Shown here: positions 50,604 to 59,788 of the stretch, one piece after another
Layout of the letters: each line of letters opens with the position of its first letter
How positions within the stretch are numbered: the stretch's first letter is position 1
From: Bacteroidota bacterium
GTDB taxonomy: Bacteria; Bacteroidota; Ignavibacteria; SZUA-365
DNA: 64,000 nucleotides
Direction: 5' to 3'
NCBI GenBank assembly: GCA_014860565.1
Contig: JACZJN010000162.1
Coordinates: 164,926 to 228,925 of the forward strand
The notes under the pieces: generated by a model
The model's input: only the letters and a program-made list of their open reading frames with translations
Database searches by the model: none
What the model was told of the DNA's origin: nothing
Made by a program: the position numbers and the translations under genes

Positions 50604-51299
50604 TTATTTTCCTTCGATGAGATCAATGAGGAATTTCAAGAGTCCCAGTACATTGATTTGAGGACCATACCCCCCCTTGTTGGTCCAGCCCATGACCGGA
50701 TCGAAGCTCTTCCATGCTCCTTCGATCGCTCCCCGCTGTGTCCCCCAGGTGGGTTGTATGCCATTTTTGAATATCTGATCAAGGTAGAGATTGATGCGCG
50801 GGAGTGAATCCGCAGGCAATCCTGTACCTGCGATCATTTCCTTCACAATCATGTTCTTGTACTCCGGATATTCCTCCAACAACCGCGCCAGAATCTCCCA
50901 CGCCTGATCCGGACGTATTTTCCGATCAAGAACACTCCGAAGCGTCATGCGGCGTGGATCGCTGCTTGTGTCTGCGTCGAGCGCGACATCGGCATGTACC
51001 GTTTGTTCACTCTCCACCAGCGGCAAGGTTCGGGGAGGCGACTGAGGGGGCTCTATTACCGCATCAGAGACATTCTCCCGCCTTCCAGCCGCGCTCGACG
51101 GTCGTTGGTCCTCCGCGGCAGGCGACGTCTGCTGAGGCGTGCTGCGAAACCACAGACGCACGGAAGGATCGTGATGATGTGGCTCGTGTAACTGAATCAA
51201 TGTAGCGATGATAAGCACAATGAGATGCAGCGCAAGGGTCAGGAATACCGCGAGGGTCCTTCTGCCGCTCTCCGGAGGACGTTTGGTCCTTCCCGTCAT
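50604..51299 (-). CDS. TonB-like single-TM anchored protein of unknown function
   Basis: RRTLAVFLTLALHLIVLIIATLI TM with a conserved-position His, Pro/Ser/Glu-rich linker, helical C-terminal region; ATGA overlap with upp. Confidence 0.55.
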   Translation of the reverse strand: MTGRTKRPPESGRRTLAVFLTLALHLIVLIIATLIQLHEPHHHDPSVRLWFRSTPQQTSPAAEDQRPSSAAGRRENVSDAVIEPPQSPPRTLPLVESEQTVHADVALDADTSSDPRRMTLRSVLDRKIRPDQAWEILARLLEEYPEYKNMIVKEMIAGTGLPADSLPRINLYLDQIFKNGIQPTWGTQRGAIEGAWKSFDPVMGWTNKGGYGPQINVLGLLKFLIDLIEGK

Positions 51300-51949
51300 G
51301 CACCCGCCGAACCAGTTCCGAATATCCTGTCCCCTGCATCTCCGAGTCCCGGTACGATATACCCTTTTTCGTTGAGTCCATGATCAAGACTCGCAGTGTG
51401 AATCACGATGTCAGGATGCATTTCTTCCATCATCCGCACTCCTTCCGGGGCGGCGACCAGCGTGATAAGCCTGAGACGACGCGCCCCCTGCCGCTTGAGA
51501 ATATTGGCGGCAGCTGCTGCGCTCCCTCCCGTCGCCAGCATTGGATCGAGAATGAAGACATCGGCGGCGGCGAGTGCATCCGGATATTTTGAATAATATT
51601 CGACGGGCTGCAGCGTATCCTCATTTCGGTACAGGCCGATATGTCCCACGTGCGCCTCAGGGATGATATCAAGAAACGCATCGATCATTCCGAGCCCGGC
51701 ACGAAGTACCGGTACCAGGATAACAGGATGCTCCAGGTGCCAGCCGTCCGCTTCTTCCAGAGGAGTCCGGACGCTGCGTCCTTTCAGATCGAGATGCACT
51801 GTCGCTTCGGTGGCGAGCAACTGGGAAATGCGATGCAGGGCCCGGCGGAACGCATCGGGCTTTGTTTGGCGGTCACGCAGCAGTGTCAGATCGTGCGCTA
51901 TCAGTGGATGCGTCGAAACGGAAAGCATGGCAGGCCTCTCGTCGTTCAT
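51296..51949 (-). CDS. upp: Uracil phosphoribosyltransferase
   Basis: HPLIAHDLTLLRDRQTKPDAFRRALHRISQLL, VPVLRAGLGMIDAFLDIIPEAHVGHIGLYRNEDTLQPVEYYSKYP, DPMLATGGSA; start at MNDERPA. Confidence 0.95.
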   Translation of the reverse strand: MNDERPAMLSVSTHPLIAHDLTLLRDRQTKPDAFRRALHRISQLLATEATVHLDLKGRSVRTPLEEADGWHLEHPVILVPVLRAGLGMIDAFLDIIPEAHVGHIGLYRNEDTLQPVEYYSKYPDALAAADVFILDPMLATGGSAAAAANILKRQGARRLRLITLVAAPEGVRMMEEMHPDIVIHTASLDHGLNEKGYIVPGLGDAGDRIFGTGSAGA

Positions 51950-52072
51950 GGAATGCCGTAATTTCAAAACATACGGCATCGAAACGCCTGCGGCAAGAAG
52001 GGACGGAATTTCGCACCTTAAAAACGTATTTTTCTGTTTCCCCCTTTGTGGAAAAATGCTAGATTCGTTGGT

Positions 52073-53473
52073 ATGGGTACACTTGAAGTGCAGCACGATA
52101 GAGCATTGATGACCGCCGAGAAACGCAGGGTCGCCATGACCTCGGTGTTCGCAGCCGTTCTCCTGACGACAATGAAGCTCGTCGTCGGGTTATGGACCGG
52201 TTCACTCGGCATTCTTTCCGAGGCGCTGCACTCTGCGCTTGATCTTCTGGCGGCGCTCATCACTTTTTTTGCCGTTCGTGTGGCGGACAAGCCACCCGAT
52301 GCGGATCATCAGTTCGGACACGGCAAAATCGAGAATCTGAGCGCGCTTGTCGAAACGCTGCTTCTGCTCGCCACCTGCGGGTGGATTCTCTACGAGGCGT
52401 ATCAGCGCCTTGCGGGTGGCGGTCTGCACGTCGATCTCAATGTCTGGGCATTCGTGGTGATTATCATCAGCATCCTGGTTGATATCGGCAGATCGCGCGC
52501 CTTGATGCGGGTTGCAAAGAAGTACAACAGCCAGGCGCTCGAAGCGGATGCGCTGCATTTCAGCACCGATATCTATAGTTCCCTGGTCGTTCTCGTCGGA
52601 CTGATCAGCGTGTATTTTGGTTTTCCTGAAGCAGATGCAATCGCAGCGGCCATCGTCGCCGGTATCGTCGTCTGGATCAGCGTGCGCCTCGCGAAGCGAA
52701 CTATCGACGGATTAATGGACCGCGCCCCGGAGGGTTTGCGCGCAAAGATTGAGAACGCCATCCTCGATGTCGACGGCGTGGAGAGCATCCGGGCACTCCG
52801 TATCCGCGGCGCCGGGGCGGAGGTATTCATTAATCTTGTGATCGGAGTACAGCGTACAACATTTTTCGATCAGGTTCACGGCATCGTCGATCGCGTCGAA
52901 GAAAGTGTGCGAGGCGCCGTGCCGCGAAGCGATGTCATCGTCCACGCCGAGCCGGTGGTGGGCGTACGTGAAAAACTGTCGGATAAAATCGAATGGCTCG
53001 TGCGCCAATCGGGACTTTCCGCTCACAACATTACCATTCTTTGGGTCAACGAAAGTTATGTCGTCGAATTCGACATCGAATACCCTCAAGGGACAAGCTT
53101 CACTGACGCGCATGAACTCGCCAGCGAGGTCGAACAGCGCATCCGTGAGAATGTGGTAAGCATTGCGGAGGTCCACATCCATCTGGAGGAGGACACGGTC
53201 AGTGTATTGTCGGCACGGGAATGCAGTGCCAGTGAGGAGGCGCTCCTTGCCCGCGCACGGCAGTATGTTGAATCACATGGAGAAATTCTTTCCCTGGAAT
53301 CGATGAACTGCCTGGCGAAGGAAGATGGATTGCGGCTTACAACAACCTTCACACTTCCCCGCTCTCACTCCCTCCGGGAAATGCATGCAATTGTCGATGC
53401 CATCGAAAGCGGATTGAAAAGCCTTGATCCACGCATCGTCAAGGTCTTCATACACGCCGAGCCTGCAGACTAA
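52073..53473 (+). CDS. Cation diffusion facilitator (CDF) transporter with extended C-terminus
   Basis: SLGILSEALHSALDLLAALITF, DHQFGHGKIENLSALVETLLL, ALEADALHFSTDIYSS; three tandem CTD-like segments. ORF opens at 52046. Confidence 0.92.
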   Translation: MGTLEVQHDRALMTAEKRRVAMTSVFAAVLLTTMKLVVGLWTGSLGILSEALHSALDLLAALITFFAVRVADKPPDADHQFGHGKIENLSALVETLLLLATCGWILYEAYQRLAGGGLHVDLNVWAFVVIIISILVDIGRSRALMRVAKKYNSQALEADALHFSTDIYSSLVVLVGLISVYFGFPEADAIAAAIVAGIVVWISVRLAKRTIDGLMDRAPEGLRAKIENAILDVDGVESIRALRIRGAGAEVFINLVIGVQRTTFFDQVHGIVDRVEESVRGAVPRSDVIVHAEPVVGVREKLSDKIEWLVRQSGLSAHNITILWVNESYVVEFDIEYPQGTSFTDAHELASEVEQRIRENVVSIAEVHIHLEEDTVSVLSARECSASEEALLARARQYVESHGEILSLESMNCLAKEDGLRLTTTFTLPRSHSLREMHAIVDAIESGLKSLDPRIVKVFIHAEPAD

Positions 53474-53510
53474 GTGGCTACATCGGCCTGAATGCGGGTT
53501 CTATGACGCA

Positions 53511-54002
53511 TTATTCCTCTTCTGGCGCCAGGCGCCCGTATTTCCCTCGAAAATACAGCAGCGGCTGCGCGTCGTCTCGAAGCGTCTGCATCTGCAGCAC
53601 TTCTCCCAGAAAGATCGTGTGATCTCCTCCCTCGAACGTCTCGACTATTTTCACCTCGATATATGATAAGGAACCCTCGATCACGGGACACCCGCTCCCT
53701 GTTTCCCATGTGCGTACATGTTGAAAGCGCTCCGCGGGCGGTGCCCCTGAGAAAATGTTGGAAATCTGACGCTGATCTTCCGCGAGTATGTTGACGACGA
53801 AATAACCGGATTCGGTGATATACTCATGTGACGTTGTGTTTTTCGCAATGTTGATCTGGATCAGCATCGGATCGAGGGATACCGAGCTGAATGAGTTCAC
53901 GGTCAAACCGAAATAGCAGCCCTGTCGCTTGGTCGTTACAACAGCCACCCCCGTGGCGAAAGCGCCAAGTACCTGGCGAAACAACATACTCTGTTCTGTC
54001 AT
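53511..54002 (-). CDS. Flavin reductase-like (FMN-binding split barrel) protein
   Basis: FRQVLGAFATGVAVVTTKRQGCYFGLTVNSFSSVSLDPMLIQINIAKNTTSHEYI…GYFVVNILAEDQ. Confidence 0.92.
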   Translation of the reverse strand: MTEQSMLFRQVLGAFATGVAVVTTKRQGCYFGLTVNSFSSVSLDPMLIQINIAKNTTSHEYITESGYFVVNILAEDQRQISNIFSGAPPAERFQHVRTWETGSGCPVIEGSLSYIEVKIVETFEGGDHTIFLGEVLQMQTLRDDAQPLLYFRGKYGRLAPEEE

Positions 54003-54071
54003 GGAATCACCTTCAATCGTGAAACCATAAAACACAAAAAGACACAAGATTAGTGCCGTCACATAAAGAAA

Positions 54072-54096
54072 ACCCCGGTGTTAGTACCGGGGCTTT
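54072..54096 (-). terminator. Rho-independent terminator downstream of aldehyde dehydrogenase
   Basis: minus strand GCCCCGGTACTAACACCGGGGTTTTCTTT. Confidence 0.8.
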
Positions 54097-54117
54097 CCAT
54101 CAATCTTTGAGGTTGGA

Positions 54118-55650
54118 TCACAGGTCGAATTTGATGCCCTGGGCGAGCGGCAAGGTCGCCCCGTAGTTGATCGTGTTCGTCTGCCGGCGCATGTACGCCT
54201 TCCATGCATCGGAACCGGATTCACGTCCGCCGCCGGTCTCCTTTTCCCCACCGAATGCGCCGCCGATTTCCGCACCCGAGGTGCCGATATTGACATTCGC
54301 GATTCCGCAGTCCGATCCCCAATGTGAAAGGAAGGCTTCGGCTTCCTGGAGCTTGTCCGAGAAGATGGAGGATGAAAGCCCCTGCACGACGTCATTCTGA
54401 ACACCGATCGCCTGGTGAACATCACCGCTGTATTTGATCAGGTACAGAATCGGGGCGAATGTCTCTTCCTGAACTATTGCGTACTGATTTTCTGCCTCGA
54501 TGATCGCAGGACGCACGTAGCATCCCGAAGCATACTCTTCCCCCTCGAGTACTTCGCCGCCGTAGATCAGCGTACCGCCCTCTTTGGTGGCCATCTCGAT
54601 CGCCTTGACGAACATCTGCACCGCGCTTTTATCGATAAGGGGACCCACATGATTTTTCTCGTCCATCGGCGTACCGATTCTCAGCGACCCGTATGCCTTC
54701 ACGAGAGTTTCCTTGACCTGGTCGTAGATGTCCTCATGGATAATCAGCCGGCGTGTCGTCGTACAGCGCTGTCCTGCCGTACCCACCGCTCCGAAGACGA
54801 CGGCCGGAATGGCCATCTTCAGATTGGCGTGGGGAGTGAGGATGATCGCGTTATTGCCTCCCAATTCGAGAATGGCGCGGCCGAAACGGCGTGCGATCAT
54901 TTCGTTGGCGTGCCGTCCAACGCTTGTCGAACCGGTAACAGATATCAGAGGGATGCGCTTGTCGTTGAGCATACGCTCGCCAACCGTGGAACCCTTACCG
55001 ATGACCAGCGAGAAAAGGCCTTCGGGAAGGTCGTTCTCGCGCAGTACTTCCGCGATGATGTTCTGACAGGCAATGGCGGTCAGTGGTACTTTCGAGGAGG
55101 GTTTCCAGATATTGACGTCACCGCACACCGCTGCCAGCATGGCATTCCATGACCAGACAGCAACCGGGAAATTGAATGCCGAGATTGTCAGCACGATTCC
55201 GAGCGGGTGATACTGATCGTACATACGGTGCTCCGGCCGCTCGGAATGCATCGTAAAGCCATAGAGCTGGCGTGAAAGTCCGACAGCGAAATCACAGATA
55301 TCGATCATCTCCTGCACCTCGCCCAGACCTTCCTGCAGCGATTTGCCCATTTCATACGAGACGAGCGCGCCGAGCGGTGCCTTGTATTCGCGGAGACGGT
55401 TGCCTATTTGCCGAACGAGGTCGCCGCGCTTTGGTGCGGGCACGGTGCGCCAGTAGATGAATGCCTCCTGCGCTTTGGCGATCACCGCCTCGTATTCCGT
55501 TTCCGTGGCCTGATGCACGCGGGCGATGAACTTGCCATCCGCCGGAGAATGGATTGCGAGTTCCCCGCCCTGTGCGGTCTCGAGCCATTGCTGTCCGGTG
55601 GAGGCGCCGAAATTGACTTCTTTGATTCCCAGTTTACTGAGGAAATCCAT
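54118..55650 (-). CDS. ALDH7-type aldehyde dehydrogenase (alpha-aminoadipic semialdehyde dehydrogenase-like)
   Basis: 510 aa; ISAFNFPVAVWSWNAMLAAVCGDVNIWKPSSKVPLTAIA, ISVTGSTSVGR, LELGGNNAIIL, GTAGQRCTTTRRLIIHE. Confidence 0.9.
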   Translation of the reverse strand: MDFLSKLGIKEVNFGASTGQQWLETAQGGELAIHSPADGKFIARVHQATETEYEAVIAKAQEAFIYWRTVPAPKRGDLVRQIGNRLREYKAPLGALVSYEMGKSLQEGLGEVQEMIDICDFAVGLSRQLYGFTMHSERPEHRMYDQYHPLGIVLTISAFNFPVAVWSWNAMLAAVCGDVNIWKPSSKVPLTAIACQNIIAEVLRENDLPEGLFSLVIGKGSTVGERMLNDKRIPLISVTGSTSVGRHANEMIARRFGRAILELGGNNAIILTPHANLKMAIPAVVFGAVGTAGQRCTTTRRLIIHEDIYDQVKETLVKAYGSLRIGTPMDEKNHVGPLIDKSAVQMFVKAIEMATKEGGTLIYGGEVLEGEEYASGCYVRPAIIEAENQYAIVQEETFAPILYLIKYSGDVHQAIGVQNDVVQGLSSSIFSDKLQEAEAFLSHWGSDCGIANVNIGTSGAEIGGAFGGEKETGGGRESGSDAWKAYMRRQTNTINYGATLPLAQGIKFDL

Positions 55651-55773
55651 TGTTACCCTCTTCCTGTTGATGAAGATAGTGGTTGAGTGGCTTGTATGAA
55701 TGAGAGGACATGTGCGCTGGAAATGGAGAGCAAATCAGCCTGATCGAGAACCGCGTTCATTGGTTGCGATCCT

Positions 55774-58464
55774 TCAGATCACGCCTGCGAGAAGCTCCTC
55801 CATGGTTTTGATCAGGACGGCATGATCGACGGGCTTGGAGAAGTACCGGTTGCATCCCGCTGCCAGACACCGTTCCCGATCCGTCGAAAAAGCATGGGCC
55901 GTAACGGCGATCACAGGAATCTTTCCATAGCGCGGAATTTTGCGAATGTCACTGACGAAATCGAGGCCGGACTCTTCCCCACCGAGCGAAACGTCGGCAA
56001 TGACGATATTGACGTCGCGACTCATGATGATGTCATGTGCTTCCCCGACACTTTCCGCCGTATAGACGTTATAGTGCTTACGCAGAGTGATCTTCATGAA
56101 CTGGCGCGTATCGGAATCATCCTCGACCACCAGCAAATTCGGGAGCTTGCGTTCATCGGCTTGCGGGGCCGCAGTCGTGGAGACGCGTTCTTTTTTTACG
56201 AATTTCGAAATCTTCGGGAGATTCTCGCGAGAAACGATCAGATGCTCGGGGAGCGTGATGGTGAATATTGAGCCGACACCTCTCGCACTTTTCACGGTAA
56301 TTCTGCCGCCGACCTGCTCGAGATATCTTCGCACGAGTGCCAGCCCGAGCCCGACTCCCTCAAAGGCGTGACCGGGCGTGTCGTTCGACGGCGTCGTGAT
56401 CTGGAACATCTTGGTCTGATATTCCTCCGAAATTCCGACGCCCGTGTCCTCGACATCGATTGCAAGCTCACCCGTATCCCGTTGATAGAGTCGTACTTCG
56501 ATGTACCCCTTTCGCGTGAATTTTACTGCGTTCTCGAGCAGACTCTCAAGACTGCGCGAGAGGAATGTTTCATCGGCGTGGATCTTGACGTCTCCCAGCT
56601 GATTGTCGAACGACAGGGCGAGGGTTTTCTTCTCGGCGAGAGATTTGATATCGAGAATGCTCTCTTCGATAACCTTTCGAAGGGAGACTTCGCTGTCCTG
56701 GAATTCGATATTCCCGGTCTGCAGACGTGAGATATCGAGGATCAGATCGATGGATTTCGTGAGCCGATCGGCGGATTCGAAAACAAAACCGAAATACTTG
56801 TCCTGCTCCTGTGTCATCGAGCTTTTGATTTCCGATGAGATGTGGTTCAAGTATCCGATCATAATGTACAACGGCGTGCGTATGCCATGAGAGATGTTGG
56901 CGATAAACGCGTCTTTGAGCTTGTCGGCCGCCTCGACCCGTTCCTTTGCGGCGATCAGGGATTGTTCGATTTTCTTGCGCTCGGTAATATCGCTCTTGAT
57001 TGCGATGAAATGACTTACGTTCCCGAACTGGTCCTTCACCGGCGTGATCGTCTGTTCCTCGTGATAGCGTGATCCGTCCTTTCTCTGATTGACGAATTCT
57101 CCACGCCAGACCCGGCCTGACAATATGGTATCCCACATTTCATTGAAGACTTCATTGCGCGCGTCACCTGGATTGAGCGTACGAAGATTCCTTCCAAGCG
57201 CATCCTGGAAATCAAAACCTGTAAGGTCCGTAAATGCGGGATTCACCCAGATGATATTTCCATCAAAGTCGGTAATCACGATCGAATTTGCGGCTGCTTC
57301 GAGTGCTGCCCCCTGTAACTTGAGCTGCGATTCGGCGTCCATGCGATCGGTGATTTCGCGGACGATAGTGACCGTCTGCTCCATGCCGCTCGGGGCGATA
57401 CGTGCTTCGAAGAAGCGCATTTTTTCCATGAACGGAATGGAATACTCCTGCACCTGTACTTCACCGGTTTTCTGCGCCGCTTCGAAATACGGTTCGAACT
57501 GCGCCATCAGCGACCAGGCATATTGCTCGCGGGTCATGTCGGATTTCAAATCCCCGGGTGGGATAAGCAATACAGGATCAGGAGAATAGATTCCGCTTCC
57601 GTCGCGAAGCAGCATCAGATCGGGGAGCGCGTTGAGAACGGCACGCTGACGTGACTCCGACTCGCGAAGGGCTTCCTCCACCCGCCGCCGCTCCTCCACT
57701 TCCTGATTCAGTTCCGAGGTGCGTTCATTGACGCGCTGTTCGAGCGTGAGGTTGACTGTTTCAAGCTCATCATACGCGCCACGCAGGTTCGTGACCATCT
57801 GATTGAAGGAAAACGCCAGATGTCCGACCTCGTCCTGAGACGATACTTTTGCGGTATTCACCAGATTGCCGCTCGCGATCTGTTCCACCGTCTGCACCAT
57901 GCTGCGAAGGGGATTCGTGATCACGGTCGAAACGCCGATGACCGTGGCGACACCGATGAGGAAAATGATAAGACTGATCAGCGCGATGGTGGTCTTGCTT
58001 TCATCGATGCGTTGGTTGACATCGCGGGTCGACAACCCGATATACACTTTCCCAAGGCTCTGTCCGGACCATCGAATGTCGGCTCCGGCCTTACACACCC
58101 CTTCCACGGGGCCGAAGGGTTTATCGAGGTCCTGATACAGCACCTTTTCCGCGATGGGTTTGTTGGTCGCTTCAACAACGTTGCCCTTGGAATCGTGGAC
58201 CACAATATACAGAAGGAGAGAATCGCTTGTCGCGGTCCTGAGTGCGATTTGTCTCTCTGCCACCGCGTCGAGGGAGCCCTGCTGGCCAATGACTCCTGCT
58301 GTCGTGGCGGCGAGGAACTCGGCACGACGGAGGAGGTTCTGATTGTCCTGATCTTTCAGTCGTGCAGGGAAAAAGATAAAAATGAAAATGGAGATCGTCC
58401 AGAACAGCAGGGAGATAACTGCTGTCAGTTTGGCGCGAATGGAAAGATTCGCAAATATCTTCAT
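55774..58464 (-). CDS. Membrane hybrid sensor histidine kinase (sensor-HAMP-PAS-PAS-HisKA-HATPase-REC)
   Basis: MKIFANLSIRAKLTAVISLLFWTISIFIFIFF; HAMP ITNPLRSMVQTVEQIASGNL; PAS; H-box FIANISHGIRTPL; LLENAVKFT, DTGVGI, GVGLGLALV; REC VVEDD…IADVSLGG…SKP. Confidence 0.93.
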   Translation of the reverse strand: MKIFANLSIRAKLTAVISLLFWTISIFIFIFFPARLKDQDNQNLLRRAEFLAATTAGVIGQQGSLDAVAERQIALRTATSDSLLLYIVVHDSKGNVVEATNKPIAEKVLYQDLDKPFGPVEGVCKAGADIRWSGQSLGKVYIGLSTRDVNQRIDESKTTIALISLIIFLIGVATVIGVSTVITNPLRSMVQTVEQIASGNLVNTAKVSSQDEVGHLAFSFNQMVTNLRGAYDELETVNLTLEQRVNERTSELNQEVEERRRVEEALRESESRQRAVLNALPDLMLLRDGSGIYSPDPVLLIPPGDLKSDMTREQYAWSLMAQFEPYFEAAQKTGEVQVQEYSIPFMEKMRFFEARIAPSGMEQTVTIVREITDRMDAESQLKLQGAALEAAANSIVITDFDGNIIWVNPAFTDLTGFDFQDALGRNLRTLNPGDARNEVFNEMWDTILSGRVWRGEFVNQRKDGSRYHEEQTITPVKDQFGNVSHFIAIKSDITERKKIEQSLIAAKERVEAADKLKDAFIANISHGIRTPLYIMIGYLNHISSEIKSSMTQEQDKYFGFVFESADRLTKSIDLILDISRLQTGNIEFQDSEVSLRKVIEESILDIKSLAEKKTLALSFDNQLGDVKIHADETFLSRSLESLLENAVKFTRKGYIEVRLYQRDTGELAIDVEDTGVGISEEYQTKMFQITTPSNDTPGHAFEGVGLGLALVRRYLEQVGGRITVKSARGVGSIFTITLPEHLIVSRENLPKISKFVKKERVSTTAAPQADERKLPNLLVVEDDSDTRQFMKITLRKHYNVYTAESVGEAHDIIMSRDVNIVIADVSLGGEESGLDFVSDIRKIPRYGKIPVIAVTAHAFSTDRERCLAAGCNRYFSKPVDHAVLIKTMEELLAGVI

Positions 58465-58516
58465 GTGTCCGCCTTGCTCGCTATCAGGGTACCGACCGCC
58501 CCTCCACCTCCCTGAC

Positions 58517-59779
58517 TTAATCGTTGCGATTTTCTTTCGCCGCTTCAATCTGCTTGAGAAGATTCAGACGCAAATTATCGAGACGTTCGGACTCGCGCTG
58601 AAGAGCTGTTTGTCCGGACTGAATTTCCGCGATTTTCCGTGCAACGCGCTTCTCGATCGAAGGGACAATGTCGGCGCGGAGTACGATGATCAGTTCCTTT
58701 TTATCGACGGTCAGCTCTTCGTATCCGAACAGGTAGCGCAATCCGAACACCCACCAGGGGAGGTCCTTGAGAAAAGGGACACCGCGACGGAGGGATTTCG
58801 TATCATTGGAAACAAGCCCGCCAACAACAGTCTCTTCCCCGTCGATCAGTATCACTGAAGTATTCGCAACCGTCTTGTTGATAATAGTGGTGACGGGATC
58901 TGGCTGAAACGTGCTGCGCTCCGCGGTGATCTCGAGATTCACGAATTCGAGTGAATCCTTGACAAGCACGGTCGGCGTCACTTCGATAATCGTACCGGTA
59001 CTGAAGAAACGTTCAGTCGTATTTCCAGAAAAATCCTTTTGCTTGACGGAGAAATCCTGTCCCACCTGGATGCGGCCTTTTTCGCCGGAACGAACTGTGA
59101 TATTGGGGCTGGAAATCAGTTCACCCAGATTCTCGGATTGCAGGGCCTTCAGTGCAGCGAGTAGTTCTGCCGTGCCATTACCGATCGCGAGGGTCGTGAT
59201 ATTTCCAAGTTCTATCTCGGTCGCACCGCCGTCGCCGGACTGGGATTCAAACACCGTTGTACCGGTATTCGACGTGGTGACGCCGATCTGCGTATTGGTG
59301 GTAGTGTTGGTAAGAAACCAGTCAAGCCCGAGACGTTCGAGTTCACTACGGTTCGCTTCGAAGAAGACAGCGGCGATCTGAACTTCGCGCGATGAGATCG
59401 CCTGATTCGCAGCGAGTTTACTGGTATCACTTTTCGAGCTGCTTTTCTGCAGTTCATACACGCGTGCGAAATCTTCATTCTCCTCGAACCAATACCCTTT
59501 TGCCCGAAGCACCAGTTCGAAGGCGTCCTGCCAATGCATATGCACGATATTGATTCCGATGGGCGAACTTTCCGTACCGTCAAAAATGATCGGTTTATTC
59601 CTGAAACGCTTGCTCGCCGTATTGAAGATGCTGATGGCCTTATCGAAACTCGTGACGGCGTCGATCGATATCAGTTCATCGGGCGCCGTGTACTCTCGCA
59701 CGGGCAACCGCTCCTGCGTTCTCGCAACGGAGAACGGCAGAAGCATGAGTATAAATAAGAGGAGGAATAACGGTTTCAT
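58517..59779 (-). CDS. Short secretin (PilQ/GspD-like)
   Basis: Signal peptide; N-domain; VQIAAVFFEANRSELERLGLDWF…LGELISSPNITVRSGEKGRIQVGQDF…VTPTVLVKDSLEFVNLEITAERS…DGEETVVGGLVSNDTKSLRRGVPFLKDLPWWVFGLRYLFG. Confidence 0.88.
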   Translation of the reverse strand: MKPLFLLLFILMLLPFSVARTQERLPVREYTAPDELISIDAVTSFDKAISIFNTASKRFRNKPIIFDGTESSPIGINIVHMHWQDAFELVLRAKGYWFEENEDFARVYELQKSSSKSDTSKLAANQAISSREVQIAAVFFEANRSELERLGLDWFLTNTTTNTQIGVTTSNTGTTVFESQSGDGGATEIELGNITTLAIGNGTAELLAALKALQSENLGELISSPNITVRSGEKGRIQVGQDFSVKQKDFSGNTTERFFSTGTIIEVTPTVLVKDSLEFVNLEITAERSTFQPDPVTTIINKTVANTSVILIDGEETVVGGLVSNDTKSLRRGVPFLKDLPWWVFGLRYLFGYEELTVDKKELIIVLRADIVPSIEKRVARKIAEIQSGQTALQRESERLDNLRLNLLKQIEAAKENRND

Positions 59780-59788
59780 TGAATCACC

